DNA of 64,000 bases from CAJXYS01 sp913063035 (GTDB lineage: Bacteria; Pseudomonadota; Alphaproteobacteria; Rhodobacterales; Rhodobacteraceae). Positions 47,082-55,797 of the stretch are shown here, in pieces. How positions within the stretch are numbered: position 1 is the first letter of the stretch; every line of letters starts with the position of its first letter. The position numbers were made by a program, and so were the translations under genes. The stretch lies in contig NZ_JBOCEG010000001.1 of assembly GCF_050586465.1 (NCBI RefSeq), positions 511,853-575,852 of the forward strand, in the 5' to 3' direction. The notes beneath the pieces are model-generated. The model had not been told where the DNA came from. It made no database searches and was given only the letters and a program-made list of their open reading frames with translations.

Positions 47082-47780
47082 ATGAAACGACTTCTCCTTT
47101 GCACATTAGCGGCGCTCGCACTGGCAGCGTGCCAGGAAGACGAAGCCGCGGGCTCGGACGAAACCGAGACCGAAAGCACCCAAAGCGCTGCGCCATCGAC
47201 CGAATCTGAAAGCGCGGAAGATACTGCTACTGCGGATGATGGCGGGGGTGCCATGGACGGGGCTGACGAAAGCACGACCGAGGACAGCGCGGTGCAGACC
47301 GGGGCGGTTGACAGTTCCGAGGTTAGTCAGGACGCTATTGACGCCTGTATCGACGGGCTGCGGGCCCAGTCCGGCGCCACCGGCGGCACGGTGCTGAGCA
47401 CCGAGTTTTCGGAAGCCAACTCTCTGGTCGTACTGGAAGATAGTGGAGGCATGACGTGGCGGTGCCTCGTGTCGAATGATGGCAGCAATCCGTCACTGGA
47501 ATCCGAGGGCGGTGCCGCTGACCAGGAAGATACCGCGACAGCGGATGATGGTGGCGGTGCCATGGATGGTGCTGCGTCCGAACTTGGTGTGCTCGCCGAT
47601 TTTGTCGGAGCGCGCGGTGGACAGGCTGAAGGTGGACTGACCGCGCTCGGCTTCGAGGTGATCCGTAGCGAGGGCCTTGTCTCTTACTGGTTCAACCGTG
47701 AAACCGGTGTGTGCGCCCAGATCACGACCTCTGACGGCGTCTATTCGGATATCACGATCCTGCCTGCCGAGGATTGCTGA
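47082..47780 (+). CDS. Lipoprotein with acidic linker and internal duplication
   Basis: A 232-residue precursor with lipobox LAAC (Cys17). Residues about 20-80 are Ser/Thr/Glu/Asp-rich and disordered. A small middle domain (about 85-145) has two cysteines (DACIDGL and WRCLVSND). A second acidic linker then leads to a C-terminal domain (about 165-232) matching the preceding lipoprotein (GQAEGGL, YWFNRETGVCAQITTSDG, PAEDC). The 16-residue linker motif EDTATADDGGGAMDGA occurs twice, at residues 46-61 and 149-164. A single GAGG ribosome site precedes the ATG. No function can be assigned. Confidence 0.78.
   Translation: MKRLLLCTLAALALAACQEDEAAGSDETETESTQSAAPSTESESAEDTATADDGGGAMDGADESTTEDSAVQTGAVDSSEVSQDAIDACIDGLRAQSGATGGTVLSTEFSEANSLVVLEDSGGMTWRCLVSNDGSNPSLESEGGAADQEDTATADDGGGAMDGAASELGVLADFVGARGGQAEGGLTALGFEVIRSEGLVSYWFNRETGVCAQITTSDGVYSDITILPAEDC
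47217..47264 (+). repeat. Linker repeat, copy 1
   Basis: It encodes EDTATADDGGGAMDGA. The second copy lies at 47526-47573 and is identical in protein but differs at several third-codon positions, so the duplication is not recent. Confidence 0.85.
47526..47573 (+). repeat. Linker repeat, copy 2
   Basis: It encodes the same 16 residues as 47217-47264, with synonymous differences. Each copy precedes a globular segment. Confidence 0.85.
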
Positions 47781-48181
47781 GCGACCTTCTGAAAAACTGG
47801 CACATCAGGCGCCTTGTCTGGTGTGCACACCTGCCCGACACGCGTGCATCGGTGACGTATACTGACGACTGAGCCACTCCCCATCGGTTGGACAGGATCT
47901 GGCGTAATTTATGCTGCTCGTTGCACCTGCTGATCCGGTTGGTTGAATTCTTTCTCTGCAAATGGACCAGCACTGGTGGCTTGCCTGCGCAGGTATCAGC
48001 TCAATTCAGGACTTCGACATCGGTCGATGACAGTCGGCCTTAACTCCAGTCGATTTGATTTGGAACCAGGGGCGATAACGACCGGCCATGACCATAGGCA
48101 ATCTGCCCGGGTGCCCCATGCCGCAGACCCGTGGAGCACCGGTTCGGGTTTGCCTAACAGCATCGATTTTCTGGGAAAAAG
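47781..48181. other. Intergenic region between the lipoprotein and tRNA-Glu
   Basis: No supported gene, integrase fragment or clear direct repeat of the tRNA end is visible here. The last bases adjoin the tRNA 3' CCA. Confidence 0.4.
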
Positions 48182-48256
48182 TGGCAGCCCGTAGGGGAAT
48201 CGAACCCCTCTTTCCAGGTTGAAAACCTGGCGTCCTAACCGATAGACGAACGGGCC
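48182..48256 (-). tRNA. tRNA-Glu (anticodon UUC)
   Basis: On the minus strand the sequence folds as a cloverleaf. The acceptor GGCCCGT pairs with ACGGGCT (with one G-U at the end), the anticodon stem CCAGG/CCTGG encloses the loop TTTTCAA, giving UUC, and the T arm is GAGGGGTTCGATTCCCCT. The 3' CCA is encoded (48182-48184). Its 3' end faces the accessory-looking region to the left. Confidence 0.95.
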
Positions 48257-48336
48257 GCGCTTGGCGTGGGGCGGTAATTAGGCAAACTCGGGCGCGGGTG
48301 CAAGAGGATTCTTCGGAAAATTTCCGGCCCGCGCCG

Positions 48337-50112
48337 TCACGCCGGGGCGGCGTCTTCGAGCCGCAGTTTCGGGCGGTTACGCCCGCCCCAGCTGTCGATT
48401 TCCAGCCGGCCCGCGACATGGAACCGGGCGCCGGCATGGGCCTCGAGCATGGGCCCGAGCGGCCCCTCGAAGGCGCCGAAGGCGATAGCATCGAGGCGTC
48501 CGCCGCCGTCGTCGCCGAAGGTCAGCCGCAGATGCGTCTCGCCGGCGCGCTTGGCGAAGAGCACGCGCTGGGCGGGCAGGGCGAAGCGGGGTGCGGGGGC
48601 GCCGGCGCCGAAGGGGCCGGCCTTCTCCAGCTGCGCGATCAGCTCCACCGTCACCGCCGGGGTCATCAGCAGCCCCTCGAGGCGCAGGTCGTGCGGACCC
48701 GTCGCGCCGGCGCCCTGCTTGGCGAGAAGCTCCGAGAGCCGCGCCATCGCGGCGTCCAGCTTGTCGCGCATCACGGTCAGGCCGGCCGCCATCCTGTGGC
48801 CGCCGCCCTTGACCAGCAGGCCCTCGGATGCCAGCCGCTGCACCGCCGCCCCGAGGTCGACGCCCGGGACCGAGCGTCCCGATCCCTTGCCCTCGTCGCC
48901 CTCGAAGCCGATCACGACGGCCGGGCGGTTCGTGGCCTCCTTCAGGCGCGAGGCGACGATTCCCACCACGCCGGGATGCCAGCCGGGCTCCGCCGCCCAG
49001 ACCAGCGGCGCGTCGAGGCCGCGCGCCTCGGCCTGGGCAAGCGCAGCCTCGCGCACACGCGCCTCGATCTCGCGGCGTTCGGTGTTGAGCGCGTCGAGCC
49101 GCTGGGCGAGGGCGGCGGCCTCGGCCTCGTCGTCGGTGGCCAGGAGCCTTGCGCCGAGGTCGGCCTGGCCGATGCGCCCGCCCGCATTCACCCGCGGGCC
49201 CAGAAGGAAGCCCAGGTGATAGGATGCCGGCGCGGTATCGAGACGCGCCACGTCCGAGAGCGCCCGGAGCCCGGGCCGCCCGCGCCGCGCCATCACGGCG
49301 AGGCCCTGGCGCACCAGGGCGCGGTTGACGCCGATCAGCGGCGCCACGTCCGCCACGGTCGCGAGCGCCACGAGGTCGAGAAACCCGATCAGGTCCGGGC
49401 CGGTGCGCCCCTTGCCCCGCATCAGGCGGTTGACCGCGACCAGCATCAGGAAGACCACCCCCGCCGCGCAGAGATGCCCCAGCGCGCTGTCCTCGTCCTG
49501 GCGGTTGGGGTTCACCACCGCCAGCGCCGGCGGCAGGGTCTCGCCGCCGAGATGGTGGTCGAGCACGATCACCTCCGCCCCCTCGGCGGCGGCGATGGCG
49601 TCGTGGCTGAGCGTGCCGCAATCGACGCAGACGATCAGGTCGTGCCCGGCGGCCAGCTTTCGCATGGCCGGCGCGTTCGGGCCGTAGCCCTCGTCGATGC
49701 GGTCGGGAATATAGAGCGTGGCCGGACGCCCCATCTGGCGAAGCCAGCAGATCAGCAGCGCCGCGGAGGCCCCGCCGTCGACGTCGTAATCGGCGAAGAT
49801 CGCGATCCGTTCGCCGCGCTCGGCGGCCGCGAGGAAGCGTTCGGCGGCGCGGTCCATGTCCCGGAGCGTCGAGGGGTCCGGCAAGAGATCGCGCAGCGCG
49901 GGGGCGAGGAACCGCTCGGCGTCTTCCGGCCGGACGCCGCGCCGCGCCAGTGTCCGGCAGAGCGGCTCGGGCAGGCCGGTGGCCTGGGCCGTTGCCTCGG
50001 CCAGGCGGATTTCGGGCGGGCCGGGCCCCACCCAGCGCCGTCCGAGCGCGGAGTGCTCCACGTCGAGCAGGGCGCGCGGCGCGTCCCGGTCCAGATGTTG
50101 TGCGGGTTCCAT
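48337..50112 (-). CDS. recJ: Single-stranded-DNA-specific exonuclease RecJ
   Basis: A 591-residue protein of normal RecJ length. The DHH-family motifs are present: FADYDVDGGASAALL (motif I), CVDCGTLSHD and VIVLDHHLGGE (the DHH motif proper), with a DHHA1 domain in the second half (GGHRMAAGLTV). It degrades ssDNA 5'-3' in recombination and mismatch repair. In motif I the residue after DYDVDG is Gly. It ends a minus-strand run hom-glpX-hydrolase-recJ. Confidence 0.96.
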   Translation of the reverse strand: MEPAQHLDRDAPRALLDVEHSALGRRWVGPGPPEIRLAEATAQATGLPEPLCRTLARRGVRPEDAERFLAPALRDLLPDPSTLRDMDRAAERFLAAAERGERIAIFADYDVDGGASAALLICWLRQMGRPATLYIPDRIDEGYGPNAPAMRKLAAGHDLIVCVDCGTLSHDAIAAAEGAEVIVLDHHLGGETLPPALAVVNPNRQDEDSALGHLCAAGVVFLMLVAVNRLMRGKGRTGPDLIGFLDLVALATVADVAPLIGVNRALVRQGLAVMARRGRPGLRALSDVARLDTAPASYHLGFLLGPRVNAGGRIGQADLGARLLATDDEAEAAALAQRLDALNTERREIEARVREAALAQAEARGLDAPLVWAAEPGWHPGVVGIVASRLKEATNRPAVVIGFEGDEGKGSGRSVPGVDLGAAVQRLASEGLLVKGGGHRMAAGLTVMRDKLDAAMARLSELLAKQGAGATGPHDLRLEGLLMTPAVTVELIAQLEKAGPFGAGAPAPRFALPAQRVLFAKRAGETHLRLTFGDDGGGRLDAIAFGAFEGPLGPMLEAHAGARFHVAGRLEIDSWGGRNRPKLRLEDAAPA

Positions 50113-50172
50113 GGCGTCACGCTATAACATGGGGGCTGCGAGTCGCCAGATCGAAGATCGGCGGCCGCGGCG

Positions 50173-50736
50173 TCAGGACCCTTCCGCGATCAGCTCCGCG
50201 ACGCTTGCCGCGCGGCAGAACTCGCCATGCAGATGCGATATGGCCGCGGCATGGATCGCGGCCGCATCGGGCGGTGCCAGCGCCGGCGCCCAGCCGGTGT
50301 CGGCGTTGACGGCGAAGGCCGCGCAGGCGTCATGGGCCAGCCGCACCGCGTAGCCGAGATTCGCGGCCATGCGCACGGTGGTCGAGACGCAATGCGGCGT
50401 GGTCAGCCCGCAGATCACCAGCCCGTCGATCCCGGCCGACCGCAGGTGCCCGTCAAGGCCCGTGCCGATGAACGCGCTGTTCACCGTCTTTTCGAACACG
50501 GCCTCGCCGGCCTGTGGGTCCACCTCGGGTTTGAACGCCGTCCCGCCGGTCGCCGGGCCGAGCGGGCTGCCGGGCTCGGCGCTGACATGGCGGATATGGA
50601 TGACAGGCTGGCCACGGGCGCGCCAATGCGCCAGAAGCCGGCCCGCCCGGATCTCTGCGTCGGGGTTGTTGCGCGCGCCCCAGACCGGCGAGTCGAAGCC
50701 GGTCTGAACGTCGACAAGCAGCAGCGCCGCGGTCAT
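50173..50736 (-). CDS. Cysteine hydrolase, isochorismatase family
   Basis: A 187-residue protein with the isochorismatase-fold triad Asp9 (LLVDVQTGF), Lys83 (FEKTVNSAF) and Cys116 (TTPHCVSTT), plus the usual cis-peptide segment CGLTTPHC. Members hydrolyse isochorismate, nicotinamide, ureidoacrylate and other amides; the substrate is unknown here. Its ATG overlaps the glpX stop by 4 bases, so it is translationally coupled. Confidence 0.9.
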   Translation of the reverse strand: MTAALLLVDVQTGFDSPVWGARNNPDAEIRAGRLLAHWRARGQPVIHIRHVSAEPGSPLGPATGGTAFKPEVDPQAGEAVFEKTVNSAFIGTGLDGHLRSAGIDGLVICGLTTPHCVSTTVRMAANLGYAVRLAHDACAAFAVNADTGWAPALAPPDAAAIHAAAISHLHGEFCRAASVAELIAEGS

Positions 50737-51698
50737 CGCTTGGGGTTGCGGTAGCGCATGCGGCGCACGGAACCCGTCTTGGACCGCATCAGCACCGTTT
50801 CCGCCTCGAGGTAGTTCGGTTCGCGCTTGATGCCCGAGAGGATCGAGCCGTCGGTCACGCCGGTCGCGGCGAAGATCACGTCCTGGGTCACCATGTCGTC
50901 GCGGGCATACACCTTGTCGAGATCAGTGATGCCCGCGCGCGCGGCGCGGCCGCGCTCGTCGTCGTTGCGAAACAGCAGCCGCCCGTAGATCTGCCCGCCC
51001 ATGCATTTCAGCGCGGCGGCCGCCAGAACGCCCTCCGGCGCGCCGCCGGCGCCCATATACATGTCGATGCCCGTCTTCTCGGCCTCGGCGCAATGGATCA
51101 CGCCGGCGACGTCGCCGTCGGTGATCAGCCGGATCGCGGCGCCGGTCTTGCGGACATCCGCGATCAGCGCCTCGTGGCGGGGCCGCTCGAGGATGCAGAC
51201 GGTGATGTCCGCGGGGGCGCAGCCGCGGGCCGCGGCCAGCGCCTCGACCCGCTCATGCGGGGTCATGTCGAGCGAGACGACCCCTTCGGGGTAGCCCGGC
51301 CCCACAGCGAGCTTGTCCATGTAGACGTCGGGGGCATGCAGCATCGAGCCGCGCGGCCCCATGGCGATCACCGCCAGCGCGTTCGGCATGTCCTTGGCCG
51401 TCAGGGTGGTGCCCTCGAGCGGGTCGAGCGCGATGTCGACCGCCGGACCCTCGCCGTTGCCGACCTTTTCGCCGATGAAGAGCATCGGCGCCTCGTCGCG
51501 CTCGCCCTCGCCGATGACGACGACGCCGTCGATGTCGAGCATGTTGAGCTGGGTGCGCATCGCGTCAACGGCGGCCTGGTCGGCGGCCTTCTCGTCGCCG
51601 CGGCCGATCAGCTGGGCCGAGGCCAGCGCGGCGGCCTCGGAGACGCGGGCGAGGCCCAGGGACAACATGCGGTCATTGAAATCGACGGGATGGGACAT
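50733..51698 (-). CDS. glpX: Fructose-1,6-bisphosphatase, class II (GlpX)
   Basis: A 321-residue protein with GlpX motifs: VIGEGERDEAPML (61-73), metal-binding DPLEGTT (92-98) and a later TDLDKVYARDDMV. It dephosphorylates fructose-1,6-bisphosphate in gluconeogenesis and possibly the Calvin cycle. It lies after hom on the same strand, a recurrent order in Rhodobacterales. Confidence 0.95.
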   Translation of the reverse strand: MSHPVDFNDRMLSLGLARVSEAAALASAQLIGRGDEKAADQAAVDAMRTQLNMLDIDGVVVIGEGERDEAPMLFIGEKVGNGEGPAVDIALDPLEGTTLTAKDMPNALAVIAMGPRGSMLHAPDVYMDKLAVGPGYPEGVVSLDMTPHERVEALAAARGCAPADITVCILERPRHEALIADVRKTGAAIRLITDGDVAGVIHCAEAEKTGIDMYMGAGGAPEGVLAAAALKCMGGQIYGRLLFRNDDERGRAARAGITDLDKVYARDDMVTQDVIFAATGVTDGSILSGIKREPNYLEAETVLMRSKTGSVRRMRYRNPKR

Positions 51699-51826
51699 CG
51701 GGCATTCCTGGCGAATTGAAATATGTCAGAGCATTTACGCGGCCCGGGCCGGCCGGCACAACCCCCGAGCGGGCGCAAACGCGGCCCCCGCACGAACCCG
51801 GACCGGGCAGCGCCGTGCGCGCGCGC

Positions 51827-53113
51827 TTAGACTTCCTCGATGCGAATCGCCACCGGCGCGGCGGTCAGCACACCCGTCGCCTCGACGCCCTTCAGCGCAT
51901 GGGCCAGCGCGTCCGGCGTCGTGGTGTGGGTAACGATCAGCACCGGTGCGGCGGTATCGGCATGGCCGTACTGGCGCATCCGGTTGATCGAGACGCCCGC
52001 ATCGCCGAGCGCCGTGGCGACCTTGGCGAGGACCCCCGGCTTGTCCATCAGCGAGAAGCGCAGGTAGTAGGGCGCCGGCGCCGCGGCGCGGGCGTTCGGC
52101 GCGCTCTCGAGCGTGCGGGCCGGCTGGCCGAAAACCGGCAGCACGTAGCCGCGGGCGATGTCCATGACGTCGCCCATCACGGCACTGGCGGTGGGGCCTT
52201 CGCCCGCGCCGGCGCCGCGCAGCACGATCTGGCCCACCGAATCGCCCTCGAGCACGACCATGTTCATCGCGTTCTCGAGCTGTCCGAGCGGCGATTTCGC
52301 CGGCACCAGGCAGGGCGACATGCGCTGCTCCAGCCCGCGGCCCGTCATCTGCGCGACGCCGAGCAGCTTGATCCGGTAGCCCATGTCGCGGGCCTGCTCG
52401 ATATCGGTGATCGAGATCCGCTCGATCCCCTCGAGCTCGACGCCCGCGAAATCGACCCGCGTGCCGAAGGCGATCGCGGCCAGCAGCGCCAGCTTGTGCC
52501 CGGCATCGATCCCGCCAACGTCCAGCGTCGGGTCGGCCTCCAGGTACCCCAGCGCGTTGGCCTCCTCGAAGACCTCGTCATAGGGCAGGTGGGCGGATTC
52601 CATCCGGGTCAGGATGTAATTGCAGGTGCCGTTCATCACCCCCATCACCCGGCGCATGCGGTTGCCGGCCAGCCCCTCGGTCAGGGTCTTGACGCAGGGT
52701 ATGCCGCCCGCGACCGCCGCCTCGAAGCGCAGCGCGACGCCGGCGGCCTCGGCGGCTTCGGCCATGGCCTGGCCGTGGATGGCCAGCATGGCCTTGTTCG
52801 CGGTGACGACATGCTTGCCGGCGGCGATGGCCGCCTCGACCGAGGCCTTGGCCGGCCCGTCCTCGCCGCCCATGAGTTCGACGAACACGTCGATATCGGC
52901 GCGGCGGGCCAGGACGACCGGGTCGTCCTCCCAGCTGTAGGGCGACAGGTCGACACCACGATCCCTGCCGCGCGAGCGTGCCGAGACGGCGCTGATCTCG
53001 ACGCGGCGCCCGGCCCGGGCGGCGAGCAGCTCGGCATGGTCCTGTACGATCTTGACGAGCCCGGCGCCCACGGTTCCGAGACCGGCGATGCCAAGGCGGA
53101 TAGGGTCGGGCAT
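51827..53113 (-). CDS. hom: Homoserine dehydrogenase
   Basis: A 428-residue protein. The NAD(P)-binding motif GLGTVGAGLV is at about 10-19, the catalytic domain covers about 135-315 (with DVGGIDAGHKLALLA), and a C-terminal ACT domain (about 350-428, YYLRFSLMDKPGVLAKV) allows feedback inhibition, typically by threonine. It reduces aspartate semialdehyde to homoserine in Thr/Met synthesis. No riboswitch was recognised in its leader. Confidence 0.95.
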   Translation of the reverse strand: MPDPIRLGIAGLGTVGAGLVKIVQDHAELLAARAGRRVEISAVSARSRGRDRGVDLSPYSWEDDPVVLARRADIDVFVELMGGEDGPAKASVEAAIAAGKHVVTANKAMLAIHGQAMAEAAEAAGVALRFEAAVAGGIPCVKTLTEGLAGNRMRRVMGVMNGTCNYILTRMESAHLPYDEVFEEANALGYLEADPTLDVGGIDAGHKLALLAAIAFGTRVDFAGVELEGIERISITDIEQARDMGYRIKLLGVAQMTGRGLEQRMSPCLVPAKSPLGQLENAMNMVVLEGDSVGQIVLRGAGAGEGPTASAVMGDVMDIARGYVLPVFGQPARTLESAPNARAAAPAPYYLRFSLMDKPGVLAKVATALGDAGVSINRMRQYGHADTAAPVLIVTHTTTPDALAHALKGVEATGVLTAAPVAIRIEEV

Positions 53114-53189
53114 GAAAGGGCTCCGTCAGGTCAGCTCGGGTCAGTCGGGCTGCTGTTACTGCCTTCCGGGGCGGGACGCAACTCTGCGG

Positions 53190-53498
53190 TCAGGCGCCGC
53201 GATGCCGTGCGAGCGCATCCTGCAGCCGGCGGCGCGTCGCGTCATCGATCACCGCCCCCCCGAGCGCGCGCGCCTTCTGCCGGAGCGTCGCCGCACGCGC
53301 GGCCATGCCGCGCGCCTCCCGGGGGTCGAGCCGGCGGCCCGCGGCCGCGGCGAGCAGACCCTCGGCAGGGACGAGGTCCGGGTAGGCGGTTCCGCGCGCC
53401 GCGCCGCCGGCGAAGCCCGGGTCGAGCGCCGGGACGTCGCCGCCGCAGCCGGCGAGGGTCAGCAGCAGGACAGCGAGACGGGACATGCGGCGGATCAT
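53190..53498 (-). CDS. Small lipoprotein, unknown
   Basis: A 102-residue precursor with a lipobox TLAGC (Cys18). The mature chain is Ala/Arg-rich and helical. An ATG at 53486 is an alternative start that still keeps the signal. It lies 76 bp from the hom start, upstream on the same strand, and 119 bp from the divergent TetR gene. I do not recognise the family. Confidence 0.6.
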   Translation of the reverse strand: MIRRMSRLAVLLLTLAGCGGDVPALDPGFAGGAARGTAYPDLVPAEGLLAAAAGRRLDPREARGMAARAATLRQKARALGGAVIDDATRRRLQDALARHRGA

Positions 53499-53575
53499 GG
53501 GCGGGCACCCGTGTGGGCCAGGAACTGCCGGCGAGCCTAGCCGCGCGGGGCAGGCGCGGCAAGGCGGTGGCCGCT

Positions 53576-53589
53576 GAACGCCCGTTCAG
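53576..53589. promoter_or_regulatory. Perfect palindrome, probable TetR-regulator operator
   Basis: TGAACG-CC-CGTTCA is a perfect 6-bp inverted repeat with a 2-base spacer, 27 bp before the regulator's ATG. This shape is usual for TetR/AcrR operators. It also lies in the gap to the divergent lipoprotein gene, so both could be controlled. Confidence 0.65.
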
Positions 53590-53616
53590 TTAATATCCGG
53601 GAGAAAGGAGAGGCAG

Positions 53617-54210
53617 ATGGCACGCAAGACCGGCTCTCACGCGGAAATCACCGGCCCGCGCATCCGCGCGGCGGCGGCGCGGCTGTTCGCGCGGCACGGC
53701 TTCGCCGCCGTCTCGATGCGGCGCATCGCCGCCGAGGTCGGGGTGCAGGCCGGCGCGCTCTATCTCTACACGCCCGACAAGCAGACGCTTCTCTTCGAAC
53801 TGATGCGCGATCACCTGGAGGATCTGCTGGCCGCCTGGGCCGCAGCCGATGCGCCGGGTCCGCCGGATGCGCGGCTGGCGCGCTTCGTGCGCTTTCACAT
53901 CGGCTTTCACCTCGCCCGGCCCGACGACGTCTTCATCGCCTACATGGAACTGCGCAACCTCGAGCCCGGGAACTTCGCCGCGATCGAGGCGCTGCGGCGC
54001 CGCTACGAGGACGCGCTCGAGGCGATCCTGCGCGCGGGCCGGGAGGCCGGGCTTTTCGCCATTCCCGATACCAAGCTCGCCACCATGGCGCTGATCGCGA
54101 TGCTGACCGGGGTCAATACCTGGTACCGCGAGGGTGGACGGCTGTCCGGCGATGACGTGGCCGAGATCTACACCGACATGGCGCTGAAGGCGGTCGGCCG
54201 GACCGGCTGA
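53617..54210 (+). CDS. TetR/AcrR-family transcriptional regulator
   Basis: A 197-residue regulator. The N-terminal helix-turn-helix spans about 12-56 (AAARLFARHGFAAVSMRRIA, then VGVQAGALYLYTPDKQTL), and the rest is the all-helical ligand domain. AAGGAGAGG precedes the ATG. A perfect palindrome immediately upstream suggests autoregulation. No efflux pump or obvious target is adjacent other than the small lipoprotein. Confidence 0.92.
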   Translation: MARKTGSHAEITGPRIRAAAARLFARHGFAAVSMRRIAAEVGVQAGALYLYTPDKQTLLFELMRDHLEDLLAAWAAADAPGPPDARLARFVRFHIGFHLARPDDVFIAYMELRNLEPGNFAAIEALRRRYEDALEAILRAGREAGLFAIPDTKLATMALIAMLTGVNTWYREGGRLSGDDVAEIYTDMALKAVGRTG

Positions 54211-54249
54211 GCGGTGGCGTCCCTGCGGGACGCCGCGCCGAAACGCGAA

Positions 54250-54273
54250 GCGCGCGCCCCTGCGGGCGCGCGC
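54250..54273. terminator. Hairpin between convergent regulator and glyA
   Basis: A perfect 10-bp stem GCGCGCGCCC/GGGCGCGCGC with a CTGC loop lies in the 112-bp convergent gap. No T tract is present, so efficiency is uncertain. Confidence 0.55.
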
Positions 54274-54322
54274 CGTGCCTCCGGCGGGAATATTTCGGCC
54301 ACTTGGAAGCGGCCGCCCCGGT

Positions 54323-55618
54323 TCAGAGCGTGTCGTAGAGCGGGAAGCGGGCGCAGAGCTCGGCCACCTCGGCGCGCACCTTGGCCTCGACCCCGGCATT
54401 GCCGTCCTCGCCGTTGGCGGCAAGCCCGTCCACCACCTCGACGATCCAGTCGGCGATCTGGCGGAACTCGGGCTCGCCGAAGCCGCGGGTGGTGCCGGCC
54501 GGCGTGCCCAGGCGGATCCCGCTGGTGACGGTCGGCTTCTCGGGGTCGAAGGGAATGCCGTTCTTGTTGCAGGTGATATGGGCGCGGCCGAGCGCGGTTT
54601 CGGTCGCGTTGCCCTTCACGCCCTTCGGCCGCAGGTCGACCAGCATCACATGGGTATCGGTGCCGCCGGTGACGATGTCGAGCCCGCCCTTTGCCAGCTG
54701 GTCGGCCAGCGCCTGGGCGTTCTTGATGACCCGTGCCTGGTAGGTCTTGAATTCCGGCCGCAGCGCCTCGCCGAAGGCCACGGCCTTGGCCGCGATCACA
54801 TGCATCAGCGGCCCGCCCTGGATGCCGGGGAAGATCGCCGAGTTGAACTTCTTCGCCAGCGCCTCGTCGTCGGTCAGGATCATGCCGCCGCGCGGGCCGC
54901 GCAACGTCTTGTGGGTGGTGGTGGTCGCGACATGGGCGTGCGGGAAGGGCGAGGGGTAATGGCCGGCGGCCACCAGCCCGGCGAAATGCGCCATGTCCAC
55001 CAGCAGGTAGGCGCCCACCGTGTCGGCGATCTCGCGCATTTTCGCGAAATCGATGATCCGCGGAATCGCCGAGCCGCCGGCGATGATCATTTTCGGTCGA
55101 TGCTCGGCGGTCAGCGCAGCGATCTGGTCGTAGTCGATCTCGTTGTCGCTCTCGCGCACGCCGTACTGGACGGCGTTGAACCACTTGCCCGACTGGTTCG
55201 GCCCGGCGCCGTGGGTCAGGTGACCGCCCGCGTCGAGGCTCATGCCGAGGATCGTGTCGCCGGGCTGCAGCAGCGCGGTGAAGACGCCCTGGTTGGCCTG
55301 GCTGCCGGAATTCGGTTGCACGTTGGCGAAGCCGCAGCCGAAAAGCCGTGTGGCTCGGTCGATGGCGAGGGTCTCTGCCACGTCGACGAACTGGCAGCCG
55401 CCGTAATAGCGCCGCCCCGGGTAGCCCTCGGCGTATTTGTTGGTCATCACCGAGCCCTGCGCGTCCAGCACGGCGCGGCTGACGATGTTCTCGGAGGCGA
55501 TCAGCTCGATCTCGTCGCGCTGGCGGCCCAGTTCGTCCGCGATGGCCTTCGCGATCTCGGGATCGCGGTCCGAAAGGGACTCGGTGAAAAAGCCGCTGTC
55601 ACGATGGGGTGCGTTCAT
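54323..55618 (-). CDS. glyA: Serine hydroxymethyltransferase
   Basis: A 431-residue PLP enzyme. Visible motifs include ELIASENIVSRAVLDAQGSV near the N-terminus, the PLP-lysine segment TTTTHKTLRGPRGG, and NSGSQANQGVF. It interconverts serine and glycine and makes 5,10-methylene-THF. The start at 55618 follows GGAGAGGAGATC; the frame is open six codons further without a better site. Confidence 0.96.
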   Translation of the reverse strand: MNAPHRDSGFFTESLSDRDPEIAKAIADELGRQRDEIELIASENIVSRAVLDAQGSVMTNKYAEGYPGRRYYGGCQFVDVAETLAIDRATRLFGCGFANVQPNSGSQANQGVFTALLQPGDTILGMSLDAGGHLTHGAGPNQSGKWFNAVQYGVRESDNEIDYDQIAALTAEHRPKMIIAGGSAIPRIIDFAKMREIADTVGAYLLVDMAHFAGLVAAGHYPSPFPHAHVATTTTHKTLRGPRGGMILTDDEALAKKFNSAIFPGIQGGPLMHVIAAKAVAFGEALRPEFKTYQARVIKNAQALADQLAKGGLDIVTGGTDTHVMLVDLRPKGVKGNATETALGRAHITCNKNGIPFDPEKPTVTSGIRLGTPAGTTRGFGEPEFRQIADWIVEVVDGLAANGEDGNAGVEAKVRAEVAELCARFPLYDTL

Positions 55619-55797
55619 CTCGGATCTCCTCTCCACGGGGCGGGACCATGTTTCCCGGCGCTATGTATCCCGGAACCGCACATATCAAAACCCTGAATAC
55701 GACCAAGGCGACGATATGCGCGGCAATCCTCGTGCCGATCGGCCCCTTGTGTTTCGGTCGCGCCCGGGCGATGACTTTCGGAAACGGGACGGTGTCG

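Noticed and set aside
47781..48181. Attachment-site duplicate of the tRNA-Glu 3' end
   Set aside because: I looked for a second copy of the tRNA 3' segment in the accessory region and found none by eye.
53114..53189. Possible riboswitch in the hom leader
   Set aside because: The GC-rich leader shows no conserved SAM, lysine or threonine-attenuator features that I could recognise.
51719..53593. A 625-codon plus-strand frame opposite hom
   Set aside because: It is a shadow of homoserine dehydrogenase; its translation is low-complexity and basic.
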